64,000 nucleotides of DNA from an uncultured Flavobacteriales bacterium (GCA_913063375.1 CAJXXR010000011.1:1-64000); one strand, 5' to 3'; positions 7,849-17,319 are shown, counted from the first letter of the stretch. Program-made: numbers and translations. Notes: generated by a model from the sequence alone, not told the origin.

Positions 7849-8379
7849 CTACTGCACCTTCCAATACAAATCCCACAAACACATACCAGCACTTACCGAA
7901 ACATTAAAAGAATGCTTGGTACCAAACTGCGGAATTTCAATACAGCTATCACATTGATCCACTACTTCCTGCTGAACACCCTTCACCTCATTCCCTAAAA
8001 CAATAGCCACCGGCTGATTCATTTTTGGGAAGTCTTGTAGCATAATAGAATTTTCAGCTTGCTCTAGGGCGGCACAATGAACACCTTCGCGTTGAAGCTT
8101 TTTGATCACTTCCACCGTATCTTCCACATATTCCCAGTCTACAGACTCTGTAGCACCGAGGGCTGTTTTGTGGATATCTCTATGTGGCGGAGTTGCGGTG
8201 ATCCCACATAGGTAAATCTTTTGCACGCGCAGTCCGTCTGAGGTACGGAATATAGAACCAATATTGTTGAGACTTCTCACATTGTCTAAGACAACAATGA
8301 TAGGCGCCTTCTCGCTCTCTTTGAACTCTGAGGCTTCCATTCTTCCCAATTCACTGTTCTTTAGTTTTCTGCGTTGCAT
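7849..8379 (-). CDS. SpoU/TrmH-family (SPOUT) RNA methyltransferase
   Basis: The 176-residue protein carries the three SpoU motifs. Motif 1 is LDNVRSLNNIGSIFRTSDG (residues 31-49). Motif 2 is VAIVLGNEVKGV (near 124). Motif 3 is IEIPQFGTKHSFNVSVSAGM (near 147). These form the knotted AdoMet site used for 2'-O-ribose methylation of tRNA or rRNA; the exact target cannot be read. The short length fits the TrmL/TrmH-like group without an extra RNA-binding domain. It is divergent from mutS, 160 bp away. The start is the ATG at 8379. Confidence 0.9.
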   Translation of the reverse strand: MQRRKLKNSELGRMEASEFKESEKAPIIVVLDNVRSLNNIGSIFRTSDGLRVQKIYLCGITATPPHRDIHKTALGATESVDWEYVEDTVEVIKKLQREGVHCAALEQAENSIMLQDFPKMNQPVAIVLGNEVKGVQQEVVDQCDSCIEIPQFGTKHSFNVSVSAGMCLWDLYWKVQ

Positions 8380-8539
8380 AGCTGTTTTATTTATGTTTTA
8401 AAACCGTGGACAAAATTAAGAAAACCTTTTTCAAATATCGTGGAAAAGTTGTGTATAACTTCTCTAGTTTTGCATTGAATTTTTGAGCGAAATTGTAGTA
8501 TTTTAGACCTTTGGAATTAACTGCATAAAGATTACCACC

Positions 8540-11164
8540 TTGGCAAAGAAGAAAACGACGGAGAAGAAAGTGACCCCCTTGATGAAGCAATACAATGCGA
8601 TCAAAGTAAAATACCCTGATGCGGTATTGTTATTTCGTGTGGGTGATTTTTATGAGACTTTTGGACAGGATGCTATAAAGGCTTCTAAGATTTTGGGCAT
8701 CGTATTGACGAAGCGCGCAAATGGCGGCACCAATGAGGAGCTGGCTGGCTTCCCTCATCACTCTATTGATACTTACCTACCAAAGCTAGTTCGTGCTGGT
8801 CAACGTGTTGCCATCTGTGAGCAGCTGGAGGACCCGAAGATGACGAAAAAAATCGTCAAGCGTGGTGTGACTGAACTGGTTACTCCAGGGGTTTCCTATA
8901 ACGATAAAACCATAGATACTAAGAGCAATAATTTCTTGGCTTCTGTACATATTCACAAGGAGCATGGTGGTATTGCTTTCTTGGATGTTTCTACGGGTGA
9001 ATTCTATTTGGCGGAAGGGAAATTAGAATATATTGATAAATTACTCCAGAGTTTCCAACCTGCTGAAGTGATCTACCAAAAACAAAAGAAACAAGCCTAT
9101 ACAGAGGCTTTCGGCGATCAGTTTTATAGCTACCGCATGGAGGACTGGGCTTTTCAACACGATTTCGCCTATGAAAAGCTGATCAACCACTTTGGTACCA
9201 AATCTCTAAAAGGTTTTGGTATAGATGGAAAGAAGCTTGGAATTATAGCTGCGGGTGCTGCCTTACATTATCTAGACGAGACGCAGCATCACGAAGTTCA
9301 ACATATCAGTGCTATTACGCGTATTGAGGAAGAGCAGTATGTTTGGATGGACCGTTTTACGATCCGCAACTTGGAGTTGTTCCAATCTTACAATCAAGAG
9401 GCTGTTACGCTGATTGACATTTTAGACTATTGCTCCTCTCCAATGGGGGCTAGAAGCCTTAGAAGATGGTTGGCGCTTCCATTGAAGGATCTAAACGCTA
9501 TTGAGGAACGTCTGAATGCTGTAGAATTCTTTATCAACAAAGGGGAATTGGCAGACACTGTACGTTTGCATATCAAGCAAATTGGAGACCTAGAGCGATT
9601 AATCTCTAAGGTAGCTACCGGTAGAATAAATCCTCGTGAAGTGGTGCAATTGCAACAGGCCATGGAGAATGTCTCCCCTATCAAAGTCCTTTGTGCAAGG
9701 ATGGATGAGCCTGGATTGAAATTACTAGGCGATCAGCTTAATGCTTGTCAGCTGATAGTAGACCGTATTGCTAAGGAGATCCAACCCAATGCTCCACTTT
9801 TGGTACATAAGGGGAATATCATTCAGGAAGGAATTTCTGCTGAATTGGATGAATACCGTGGATTAGCTCACAATGCCAAGGATCTGCTAGAGAAAATCCG
9901 TCTACGTGAAATAGAGCGTACAGGCATGAGCAATTTGAAGATTGCCTTCAACAATGTCTTTGGGTATTATCTAGAGGTTAGAAATAGCCAAAAGGACAAG
10001 GTCCCTGAAGAATGGATCCGTAAGCAAACCTTGGTGAACGCAGAGCGTTATATCACGGAGGAGCTGAAAGAACTGGAAACAAAAATTATCTCGGCTGAAG
10101 GAAAGATCAGTGAGATTGAAAACAAATTGTTCAATGCCCTAGTATTCGCATTGACAGAATATATCTTGCCTATTCAGCAAAATGCTTTGTTGATTGCAAG
10201 ACTGGACTGTTACCTTTCTTTTGCACAGGTATCAGTAAGAAATGGCTATAATAAGCCCAACTTGAATGAAGGCTTTGGCTTGGATATCAAGGATGGTAGA
10301 CATCCTGTTATTGAGCAGAATTTACCTTTGGGTGAAAGTTATATCGCAAACAATGTTTACCTAGACAATTCTACGCAACAGATCATGATGATTACTGGGC
10401 CAAATATGTCCGGTAAATCGGCTTTACTGCGTCAAACAGCCTTGATTGTACTCTTAGCTCAGATTGGGTGCTTTGTGCCGGCTAAATCGGCGGAAATTGG
10501 CTTAGTGGATAAAATCTTTACCCGTGTAGGTGCTTCGGATAATATCTCGCTGGGTGAATCTACCTTTATGGTGGAGATGAATGAGACGGCTTCTATCTTG
10601 AACAATGTCTCAGACCGAAGCTTGATTCTCCTTGATGAGATTGGTCGTGGAACTAGTACTTACGATGGTATTTCCATTGCTTGGGCTATTGCAGAGTATC
10701 TACATGAGCATCCTACGCATGCAAAAACTTTATTTGCTACGCATTACCATGAACTGAATGAGATGACGGAGCTTTTCCCACGGATTCGCAATTTCAATGT
10801 TGCGGTGAAGGAACTGGACAATAAGATCATCTTTATACGTAAGCTTCAAGAAGGGGGCTCTGAGCATTCCTTTGGGATTCACGTTGCCAAGATGGCGGGA
10901 ATGCCTGCTAGTCTAATCAACCGTGCCAATACTATTTTGGCGCAGTTGGAAAGTAGCCGATCTCGTGAACAAAATACGGAGACGTTAAAGCAACAGAATG
11001 GTCAAACCGTGGATGAGGGTATGCAATTGAGCTTTTTCCAACTAGACGATCCTGTTTTACTTTCTATAAAGGATGAAATTACACAGACAGACATCAATAC
11101 CCTTACGCCTGTAGAGGCCCTGATGAAGCTGAATCAGATAAAAAAGATGATTGGCAAGAATTAA
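8540..11164 (+). CDS. mutS: DNA mismatch repair ATPase MutS
   Basis: The 874-residue MutS binds mismatches and recruits MutL. The mismatch-reading Phe-x-Glu lies in [11 protein letters not shown] (F37, E39). The ATPase has Walker A GPNMSGKS near 620, Walker [17 protein letters not shown] near 696 and the switch [13 protein letters not shown]. The C-terminal helix-turn-helix dimerisation region is present. The likely start is TTG at 8540 ([17 protein letters not shown]). The first ATG (8582) would remove the lysine-rich lead and the TPLMKQ segment that usually precedes domain I, so TTG is preferred. No mutL is in the window. The tRNA operon follows 120 bp downstream. Confidence 0.96.
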   Translation: MAKKKTTEKKVTPLMKQYNAIKVKYPDAVLLFRVGDFYETFGQDAIKASKILGIVLTKRANGGTNEELAGFPHHSIDTYLPKLVRAGQRVAICEQLEDPKMTKKIVKRGVTELVTPGVSYNDKTIDTKSNNFLASVHIHKEHGGIAFLDVSTGEFYLAEGKLEYIDKLLQSFQPAEVIYQKQKKQAYTEAFGDQFYSYRMEDWAFQHDFAYEKLINHFGTKSLKGFGIDGKKLGIIAAGAALHYLDETQHHEVQHISAITRIEEEQYVWMDRFTIRNLELFQSYNQEAVTLIDILDYCSSPMGARSLRRWLALPLKDLNAIEERLNAVEFFINKGELADTVRLHIKQIGDLERLISKVATGRINPREVVQLQQAMENVSPIKVLCARMDEPGLKLLGDQLNACQLIVDRIAKEIQPNAPLLVHKGNIIQEGISAELDEYRGLAHNAKDLLEKIRLREIERTGMSNLKIAFNNVFGYYLEVRNSQKDKVPEEWIRKQTLVNAERYITEELKELETKIISAEGKISEIENKLFNALVFALTEYILPIQQNALLIARLDCYLSFAQVSVRNGYNKPNLNEGFGLDIKDGRHPVIEQNLPLGESYIANNVYLDNSTQQIMMITGPNMSGKSALLRQTALIVLLAQIGCFVPAKSAEIGLVDKIFTRVGASDNISLGESTFMVEMNETASILNNVSDRSLILLDEIGRGTSTYDGISIAWAIAEYLHEHPTHAKTLFATHYHELNEMTELFPRIRNFNVAVKELDNKIIFIRKLQEGGSEHSFGIHVAKMAGMPASLINRANTILAQLESSRSREQNTETLKQQNGQTVDEGMQLSFFQLDDPVLLSIKDEITQTDINTLTPVEALMKLNQIKKMIGKN

Positions 11165-11229
11165 TTCAAGGGCTAATTTCATGTATTTGAAGCCCATAGA
11201 AATTCTTTGAATTATTTATTATAATAATA

Positions 11230-11260
11230 TTTGGAGGTTCTAGTTTTTGGCATATATTTG
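11230..11260 (+). promoter_or_regulatory. Promoter of the tRNA-Gly/tRNA-Leu operon
   Basis: TTTG (11230-11233), exactly 19 bp, then TATATTTG (11253-11260): a full match to the Bacteroidota TTTG-N19-TAnnTTTG consensus. The predicted start is about 20 nt before tRNA-Gly. Confidence 0.8.
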
Positions 11261-11285
11261 CACCGCTACAATGAAGCAATACGAT

Positions 11286-11360
11286 GCGAGTGTAGCTCAG
11301 GGGTAGAGCATCACCTTGCCAAGGTGGAGGCCGAGGGTTCGAATCCCTTCACTCGCTCCA
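11286..11360 (+). tRNA. tRNA-Gly (anticodon GCC)
   Basis: The acceptor GCGAGTG pairs with CACTCGC. The D-loop TAGCTCAGGGGTAGAGC, an anticodon loop TTGCCAA giving GCC, and T-loop GGTTCGAATCC are all present. The 3' CCA is encoded. It is first in a two-tRNA operon. Confidence 0.95.
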
Positions 11361-11366
11361 CATCAC

Positions 11367-11452
11367 GCCTAAGTGGTGGAACTGGTAGACACGCAGGACT
11401 TAAAATCCTGTGGGCAGTAATGTCCGTGCGGGTTCGATTCCCGCCTTAGGTA
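11367..11452 (+). tRNA. tRNA-Leu (anticodon UAA), integration target
   Basis: A class II tRNA with a long variable arm (TGGGCAGTAATGTCCG). The acceptor GCCTAAG pairs with CTTAGGT, with a G-U at the first pair. The anticodon loop CTTAAAA gives UAA and the T-loop is GGTTCGATTCC. No CCA is encoded. The 3' part from the anticodon stem on (11397-11452) is repeated downstream at 16820-16875 and 20487-20543 without change, and in decayed form further on. It is therefore the attachment site for the integrase-bearing element that begins immediately downstream. Confidence 0.96.
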
Positions 11453-11475
11453 CAAAGGCGCTAGCCTTTTAAACG

Positions 11476-11510
11476 AAAGCGTTTCCATATAATTTGGAAA
11501 CGCTTTTTTT
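11476..11510 (+). terminator. Terminator between tRNA-Leu and the integrase start codon
   Basis: AAAGCGTTTCC/GGAAACGCTTT, an 11-bp stem with a 9-nt loop and a T-run that ends exactly at the integrase ATG (11511). Repeats R1-R5 all keep the same order of hairpin, T-run and ATG, although the stem sequences differ. Confidence 0.85.
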
Positions 11511-12764
11511 ATGCCTATATTTCAGAGAATTTTACTAAACGAATACGGAAACGCATACGATTTAAAAGTGAAGAAACTCTACTCTACTCCAAAGATTTAC
11601 ACTGCCAATAATGACCTTTCAAAAAGGTGGTATGTTTATTATTCTTTTCGAAATCCTGATACGGGTAAATTACATCGACAAACTCCTATTTATGGAGGAG
11701 TAAATAGGTTCAAAACGAAATCAGAAAGAATGGAAATCCTTTCAACCTTTAAACTAGCCCTAGAATCCCTACTTAAACAAGGCTATAACCCATATGAAAA
11801 TCCGGATACAACTGAAACAAGATTAAATCTAGAAAGCACTCGAAAACACTATACAATTCAGAGAGCTTTTGAATTAATAATGAAGGAGAAAAAGGCTGTA
11901 CTGACCGAAACCTCCTATAAAGTTCTTCATAGTAAGATTTCAAAATTCCTTCACTATCTCGAAAACAAGAACCTTCACCTTAAGGATATCACCAGTTTAT
12001 CTAAAGCTCATATACTAGGATTTCTGAGCCATATGCTATCTAGCTCTTCTGCAAGTAATAGAAACAACTATAGAAGAGATATTAGCTCAGTATTAAGCGC
12101 TATGGTAGCACAGGATATCATTGAAAAAAATCCAGTTTCCACAATCGCCAAACTATCTTCTAAACCAGTTAGAAATAAAACGTACTCAAAGGATAAGGTG
12201 AATGAAATATTTGAGTTTATAGGCAAAAATCAACCCGACCTTTTACTGTTTATCAAATTCGTATCCTGGAATTTCTTAAGACCAATAGAAGTCACCAGGC
12301 TAAAAATTCAAGACATCAACATTAAGGAAGGACTCTTAACGGTTAAAGCCAAAAACAAAGCCGTTAAAACCAAAATAATACCAAGTATTCTACTAGAAGA
12401 AATTAAAGCTTTAGAATTACATAAGTTCCCATCAAGCCACTTCTTATTTACTCCAGAAGGTATTCCAGGACAATGGGAGACATCCGAAAGTGGAAGAAGA
12501 GAATATTTCACTAGAAGGTTTCAAAAAATCAAAAAAGCATTGAATCTTGGAGAAGAATATTCCATTTATAGCTTTCGACACACCTTTATAACAAACTTAT
12601 ATCAGAATTATAGAGAGGAACTATCTCCATTTGAGACTAAAAGTAAATTAATGGTAATTACTGGCCATTCTTCAATGCAAGCCTTGGAAAAATACTTGAG
12701 AGATATTGACGCTGAATTACCCGAAGATTATTCTAATGATTTTAGCTTAAACACAAATAAGTAA
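11511..12764 (+). CDS. Tyrosine recombinase/integrase of the tRNA-Leu array
   Basis: The 417-residue site-specific recombinase has an N-terminal arm-binding region with KRWYVYYSFRNPDTGK, typical of Bacteroidota phage-type integrases. A SAM-like core-binding domain (about residues 120-220) and the catalytic domain follow. Catalytic residues seen are Arg in NFLRPIEVTRL (near 257), the box II Arg in YSFRHTF (near 356), GHSS (near 385) and the nucleophile Tyr in EKYLRDI (near 394). In box II the usual His of HxxR is Tyr. The start ATG abuts the T-run of the tRNA terminator, so no separate leader exists. Codons 9-17 contain the arm motif found in every downstream repeat. It probably recombines the tRNA-Leu 3' core. 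Confidence 0.93.
   Translation: MPIFQRILLNEYGNAYDLKVKKLYSTPKIYTANNDLSKRWYVYYSFRNPDTGKLHRQTPIYGGVNRFKTKSERMEILSTFKLALESLLKQGYNPYENPDTTETRLNLESTRKHYTIQRAFELIMKEKKAVLTETSYKVLHSKISKFLHYLENKNLHLKDITSLSKAHILGFLSHMLSSSSASNRNNYRRDISSVLSAMVAQDIIEKNPVSTIAKLSSKPVRNKTYSKDKVNEIFEFIGKNQPDLLLFIKFVSWNFLRPIEVTRLKIQDINIKEGLLTVKAKNKAVKTKIIPSILLEEIKALELHKFPSSHFLFTPEGIPGQWETSESGRREYFTRRFQKIKKALNLGEEYSIYSFRHTFITNLYQNYREELSPFETKSKLMVITGHSSMQALEKYLRDIDAELPEDYSNDFSLNTNK
11537..11559 (+). repeat. Left-end arm motif inside the integrase gene
   Basis: This 23-bp stretch ending GGAAACGCATACG matches 16727-16749 and its equivalents in R2 and R3 at 22 of 23 positions; R4 matches from ACGAACACGG on. It centres on AAACG-CATA-CG, part of a small inverted repeat. 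In the repeats it lies about 70 bp before the tRNA core; here it lies 84 bp after it. Confidence 0.75.
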
Positions 12765-12772
12765 TCTGGGTT

Positions 12773-12810
12773 ATCGAATAATCAATTTTTGACTCATTTT
12801 AATATAAATA
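12773..12810 (+). repeat. Post-integrase direct repeat, copy 1
   Basis: This 38-bp stretch starting ATCGAATAATCAATTT begins 8 bp after the integrase stop codon. It recurs with about four mismatches at 16972-17009, just after R1. It lies in the 357-bp gap before the first cargo gene. That gap also holds an ACACAT/ATGTGT hairpin (12919-12932) and the palindrome at 12978. Confidence 0.75.
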
Positions 12811-12977
12811 CACACCAAATTAATCAAGAAAATACTTAAAGGATTAAACATAAGAAATGTATATCGTACTTTCTTACATCCTAAACCCGACTTCTAATTC
12901 AATAATTATTTCACAATCACACATCAATGTGTTAAAAACACACATCAAAACTCACTAAATTCAGTAAGCTTTTCGAA

Positions 12978-12993
12978 TCACTGAATTCAGTGA
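12978..12993. promoter_or_regulatory. 16-bp palindrome upstream of cargo gene 1
   Basis: TCACTGAATTCAGTGA is a perfect palindrome. A diverged half-copy (CACTAAATTCAGTAA) lies about 25 bp upstream. The identical 16-mer stands at 17198-17213 before the protease gene of cassette 2, also with an imperfect partner upstream. It could be an operator or a recombination-related site; the sequence does not decide. Confidence 0.6.
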
Positions 12994-13121
12994 GTTTTAG
13001 CTCTCCAATCCAACAATAGCTCCAATCTAATATTAAAAATCAAAAAAAACACTCAAAATCAAGTGTTTGGCAATTATTTTAAATTTATCTAACATTACAC
13101 AAACTAAAATATTTTAAAACT

Positions 13122-14819
13122 ATGAATACAAAATTAAATCTATTGCTGGTAGCAATTGGACTTTGCATTTCTACAGGGTCTGCGCAAACAAACATTATAG
13201 GGGCAACTGTCACCGACCAACATGTAAATTCCTCTTTACAATCTCAGTGGCAAATGTATCAACCGGGCAACACCATCCCTCAATCAGCTAATACTGAAAC
13301 AAAACCATTCTACAATTCAGGAGTAGCAGCACAAGATAAGGGAAACGGCCATATGGTTGTCAATGTATATGAAAGCAGTCAAGTACAGCCTGCATACGAA
13401 TTCGGGAGCTATATTTTCCAATATGTTGATCCGAACACACCATACCCAAATAACTTTTCAATTTTACCTTATATGGAATCAGTGAGTCTCATCACATGGC
13501 AAGAATTCAACTCTTTAGGGATGCTAACGAATGGTAACACACATACAATATCTATTCCTGCAGCTGATCCAGATGTTGAATTTAGTCCGGATTATGAAAC
13601 CTTTTTCGTTTCATTCAAAAATAGTGCTTCCACAAGCCTACACATACAAAAATGGACATGGGATAACTTTTTTCAAGACTATTTTTTCATCTCACAAGTC
13701 ACTATCCCAACTCTAGGAACCATTGGAGTTTCAAATATTGATATAGCAATGTATTCAGGAGAACCTCAAGGAGTAATTACCTGGTATGACTACAATGGCG
13801 CCGACAAAATTTATGCATGTGCCTTTGACCAAGGATTAGCCATTTCTCCAAGAGTAGAAATTGCAGATGATGGTAGAGGACCTGATGTAGCAGTTTGCTC
13901 CAATTCTGAGCTATATCACATCTCGTATATGACCTATAATACCGAAATTAAAGTAAAAACCGGAGCATGGGGTGATTTAATGAGTGTTATTCCCCCGACC
14001 CCTGTATACACATCGCCAACAGATGGGTATAATGCTGGAAGAATAGCTAGCCCTCACAATCAATCTGGAGGTTTAAATTCTGAAGATTATACTGTAGTAG
14101 CTTCTGCTGGAAACAATATGATTAGAGGTTTTTCTTACTTTGCTAATAACGGGACCTATCAAGATTATGATATTTCCACTTCAGCAGGAACTTCAGATAA
14201 TAGAGATCCAGTAGTTTGCTATAATTCAGATAGAATTAAATGCATGTGGACAGCTGACTATACCTCAGGAAACTCCTCTTACATCACTCCTTTCACTGAT
14301 GCTATAACAAAAGACGTTTTATTGGCAGAATTAGACCCGCAATTTTACGGGAACATAAACGGGAATCAAATTTTCGAAGTGAACAATACCAATACATTAG
14401 AGTTTTGGAATAGCACTATTTCCATTGCAGAAACACGTAATGAACAGGCTCCAACTAACAGTGATTATAACGCATTTTTATTTGGTTCTGCGAATCTTAA
14501 CGGTGGCGCTCCTGCTAGCTACGAACTCCACAATAAGATAGTTTATAACCAAACAGCCTCAAAAAGATTGGCTATTACTGAAACATCAGAATGGACCTTA
14601 ATTAATGATGGTGATAATTATATATTGGAAGGGTTTGAACTCGATCAAAACCAATATGAATTAAGGAATATACATGGACAAAAGATCCTAATAGATCAAC
14701 TACTTCAAATCACCAATGAATCAGTATCTATCAAAACTACAGATTTAACGAGCGGGATTTACTTTTTGAATTGTTATTCAAATGGTAAAACAGAATCATT
14801 CAAATTATTAGTTAAATAA
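13122..14819 (+). CDS. Secreted protein with T9SS sorting domain (cassette 1 cargo)
   Basis: The 565-residue protein has a signal peptide (residues 1-21, ending TGSAQT). A long middle without a family I recognise follows, with beta-rich repeats such as YNSDRIKCMWTADYTSG and GVITWYDYNGADKIYA that suggest a propeller-like fold. The C-terminal sorting domain of about 70 residues (ELRNIHGQKILIDQ, then DLTSGIYFLNCYSNGKTESF, then KLLVK) marks type IX secretion to the cell surface or medium. It is the first cargo after the integrase. It has its own long A/T-rich leader and its own terminator. The function is unknown. Confidence 0.8.
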   Translation: MNTKLNLLLVAIGLCISTGSAQTNIIGATVTDQHVNSSLQSQWQMYQPGNTIPQSANTETKPFYNSGVAAQDKGNGHMVVNVYESSQVQPAYEFGSYIFQYVDPNTPYPNNFSILPYMESVSLITWQEFNSLGMLTNGNTHTISIPAADPDVEFSPDYETFFVSFKNSASTSLHIQKWTWDNFFQDYFFISQVTIPTLGTIGVSNIDIAMYSGEPQGVITWYDYNGADKIYACAFDQGLAISPRVEIADDGRGPDVAVCSNSELYHISYMTYNTEIKVKTGAWGDLMSVIPPTPVYTSPTDGYNAGRIASPHNQSGGLNSEDYTVVASAGNNMIRGFSYFANNGTYQDYDISTSAGTSDNRDPVVCYNSDRIKCMWTADYTSGNSSYITPFTDAITKDVLLAELDPQFYGNINGNQIFEVNNTNTLEFWNSTISIAETRNEQAPTNSDYNAFLFGSANLNGGAPASYELHNKIVYNQTASKRLAITETSEWTLINDGDNYILEGFELDQNQYELRNIHGQKILIDQLLQITNESVSIKTTDLTSGIYFLNCYSNGKTESFKLLVK

Positions 14820-14831
14820 TTTGAATGAGAT

Positions 14832-14870
14832 TTAAATAAAGTGAAGGGATCTTCCTTTCACTTTATTTAA
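14832..14870 (+). terminator. Terminator-like hairpin after cargo gene 1
   Basis: TTAAATAAAGTGAA and TTCACTTTATTTAA form a 14-bp arm pair extended by GG/CC around a short loop. The T-tract is weak, so it could instead protect the mRNA end. Confidence 0.6.
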
Positions 14871-14920
14871 TATATTAGTATCTACTGATTAGGTTCAGAA
14901 TCTAAAACACTAATGATTAA

Positions 14921-16627
14921 ATGAAAAACGTTCTCTACACCCTACTTCTTATTGTTACATTTTTATCAAACCAAAAATCAATCGCCCAAACTGAATCCTT
15001 TGAATGGGCCAAACAGATTACAGGTGAAGATTATAACTCAATAAGTAACCTAAGAATCGACAATAATGGGAATTCAATTATAACTGGCTCTTTTAAAGGG
15101 ATAAATGATTTTGATCCAGGAACAGGAATAAACAATTTAGTTTCAGATTCCTTTGAGAATATTTATCTCGGAAAATATGCTCCAGATGGCGCTTTAATGT
15201 GGGTTAAACATTTCAGTTCTAATGCGGATTCATATAGTTCCTCTTTAGATCTTGATTCAGAAGGGAATATTCTTTTAGGAGGTAATTACAGAGGTACTAT
15301 TGACCTAGATCCAGGAGTGGACACTGAAGAATTTACAGCAATATCAAACTATCATAGTGATGCCTTTATTTGTAAACTAGACAGCCTAGGTAATTATATT
15401 TGGGCTTTCTCTCAACACACCTCAATTAATTCCTTAACGATTGATGAATCTAATAATCTTTATTCCATCGGGAGTTTTGCTGGCACAATAGATTTTGATC
15501 CTGACACGACAGAACTTCTAGTCTATGGGGATTTTTCATCCTCCAATACCTATATCTCCAAGCACAATCCTGACGGACAAATCATATGGACCAAACAATA
15601 TTTCTCTACGAATTCAGCGAATGTAGGGTTTGAAATAGCTATTGATCAGTCCAATAATGTTATTACCTCTGGCTACATAAAAGGACAAACGGACTTTGAT
15701 CCTACTTTACTCAACCAATACAATCTTAACACCAATGGTGAAGAAGATATATATTTCTGTAAATTAGACAGCAACGGCACACTCTTATGGGCGAAAAGCA
15801 TAGGAGGATTAGCCAATGAAAGACCGAATTACATAATAACGGACCCATTTAACAATATTTATTTTACAGGGTACTACCATGACAGTATCGATGTAGACCC
15901 AGGCGCAGGTATTCAGAACATGAACAACCTTGGTGATCGTAATGGATTTCTACTAAAATTAGACAGTTTAGGAAACTATACTTGGTCTATACCTTATCAA
16001 GGACTTGAATTCACCACCCCTATAGGAATTGCAATAGACCCTTTAGGTAATCTATACATCACTGGACTATTCGCAGGCTCCACAGATTTTGATCCTAACG
16101 CAGGCAGTACTATTTTAAATTCAACAAACCGTAGTGCCTTTATACAAAAGATAACTGATCAAGGGGAGCTAATCTGGGTAAAGAAAATCCCTAGTGAAAA
16201 TGGAGACGTCTACGGATTAAACATTTGTGTAGATGATAGTTTTGAAGTATATACTTCTGGAATTTTTACAGGTTATACGGACTTCGGAATAGGCACTCCC
16301 AATCAAATTCTTGATGGAGGAAATATCCATGATATATACATCCATAAAATAAGTCAGAATATATCTACTGTGGGTATATCAGAATTCAATAAAGGAGTAC
16401 AATATTCCATCAGCCCTAATCCGGCGACCAACTTTACTTACCTATTTCTAGGAGACCAAGAAGACAGACAAATAACCCTACTAGATAGCTCCGGAAAACC
16501 TATAGAACAATTCAGATTAGATCAGCAAAGCCTAATTCTTGATCTATCGAAATATACACCGGGAATCTATCTTATACATGTTGAAGATAAATATGGAGCA
16601 GAGGTATTAAAGCTGGTCGTAGAATGA
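14921..16627 (+). CDS. Secreted SBBP-like beta-propeller protein with T9SS sorting domain
   Basis: The 568-residue protein has a signal peptide (1-22, ending SIAQT). About eight repeats of roughly 55 residues follow, with a pattern like DSLGNYIWAF, then IDxxNNIYxTG, then FxGTIDFDPG. The DFDPG element and the WAK/WVK starts resemble SBBP/propeller repeats of Bacteroidota surface proteins. The sorting domain begins YSISPNPATNFTYLFLGD and ends with a GIYLIHVEDKYGAEVLKLVVE-like strand pair. It probably binds surface ligands or acts in adhesion; no catalytic residues are evident. It is the last gene before repeat R1. Confidence 0.82.
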   Translation: MKNVLYTLLLIVTFLSNQKSIAQTESFEWAKQITGEDYNSISNLRIDNNGNSIITGSFKGINDFDPGTGINNLVSDSFENIYLGKYAPDGALMWVKHFSSNADSYSSSLDLDSEGNILLGGNYRGTIDLDPGVDTEEFTAISNYHSDAFICKLDSLGNYIWAFSQHTSINSLTIDESNNLYSIGSFAGTIDFDPDTTELLVYGDFSSSNTYISKHNPDGQIIWTKQYFSTNSANVGFEIAIDQSNNVITSGYIKGQTDFDPTLLNQYNLNTNGEEDIYFCKLDSNGTLLWAKSIGGLANERPNYIITDPFNNIYFTGYYHDSIDVDPGAGIQNMNNLGDRNGFLLKLDSLGNYTWSIPYQGLEFTTPIGIAIDPLGNLYITGLFAGSTDFDPNAGSTILNSTNRSAFIQKITDQGELIWVKKIPSENGDVYGLNICVDDSFEVYTSGIFTGYTDFGIGTPNQILDGGNIHDIYIHKISQNISTVGISEFNKGVQYSISPNPATNFTYLFLGDQEDRQITLLDSSGKPIEQFRLDQQSLILDLSKYTPGIYLIHVEDKYGAEVLKLVVE

Positions 16628-16724
16628 TAATTAAGTTACTTCAACGAGGCTTCAGTCGCCAGATAACAACTGTGTTTGAACAGGATTAGAAACAAACCAT
16701 GATTTTCTCTACCTTCGAGTCAAT

Positions 16725-16914
16725 ACAAACGAACACGGAAACGCATACGTTTTTTATCATTTTCAGACATTAAAACCGTCTGCAGGTACTGATAATAGGC
16801 AACCAAAAATAGGCAACTAGACTTAAAATCCTGTGGGCAGTAATGTCCGTGCGGGTTCGATTCCCGCCTTAGGTACTAAAGCCTTCTCAGAAATGAGGAG
16901 GCTTTTTTTATGGA
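16725..16914 (+). repeat. Array repeat R1 with intact 56-nt tRNA-Leu 3' segment
   Basis: In order: the arm motif ending CGGAAACGCATACG (16727-16749), the hairpin CAGAC/GTCTG, paired AATAGGCAAC direct repeats, the tRNA-Leu 3' segment 16820-16875 (identical to 11397-11452), then a terminator (AAGCCTTCTCA/TGAGGAGGCTT, loop GAAA), a T-run and ATG. The tRNA 5' half is absent, so no functional tRNA is encoded. The 692-bp gap 16628-17319 contains only this repeat, the 38-bp repeat at 16972 and the palindrome at 17198. Confidence 0.92.
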
Positions 16915-16971
16915 GTTTTGTTTTTGATTCGGGATCTTATCAACGAACTACATAATGGAGTTAGCCGAGTC

Positions 16972-17009
16972 ATCGAATAATCAATTTCTGACTCATTTTT
17001 GTATAAAAA
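16972..17009 (+). repeat. Post-integrase direct repeat, copy 2
   Basis: Matches 12773-12810 with about four mismatches. Here it follows repeat R1 with no integrase gene in front of it, which suggests that cassette 2 once had an integrase that was deleted. Confidence 0.7.
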
Positions 17010-17197
17010 TCACCCACCATTTCTAAAACATATGATCCTGGTAAATAATTATAAAAAGTTCAGTCTTTTTTCTGCAACTTGATTACAAGTTTTTTTCTTG
17101 ATTTAATAGATGTCTATTAAATATTCTATCATCAAAATCAGATAGAAAAGATAGAAAAACAATCACTGAACCCTGTGAAATCTAAACAAGAGACTCA

Positions 17198-17213
17198 TCA
17201 CTGAATTCAGTGA
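17198..17213. promoter_or_regulatory. 16-bp palindrome upstream of the cassette 2 protease
   Basis: TCACTGAATTCAGTGA is identical to 12978-12993. An imperfect partner (TCACTGAACCCTGTGA) lies at about 17163-17178, giving the same two-site arrangement as in cassette 1. Confidence 0.6.
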
Positions 17214-17319
17214 AATTTCAACAAATCTATTAAAATAGCTTTGCCATAATTCTTATATTATATAACATTGCAATGATTTAATAACCCTCAACTATTAATA
17301 TATAATATTTTTTTTTAAA

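Noticed and set aside
16820..16875. Possible tRNA-Leu gene in R1, and likewise in R2 and R3
   Set aside because: Only the 3' part from the anticodon stem is present. The acceptor 5' strand and D-arm are missing, so no functional tRNA can form.
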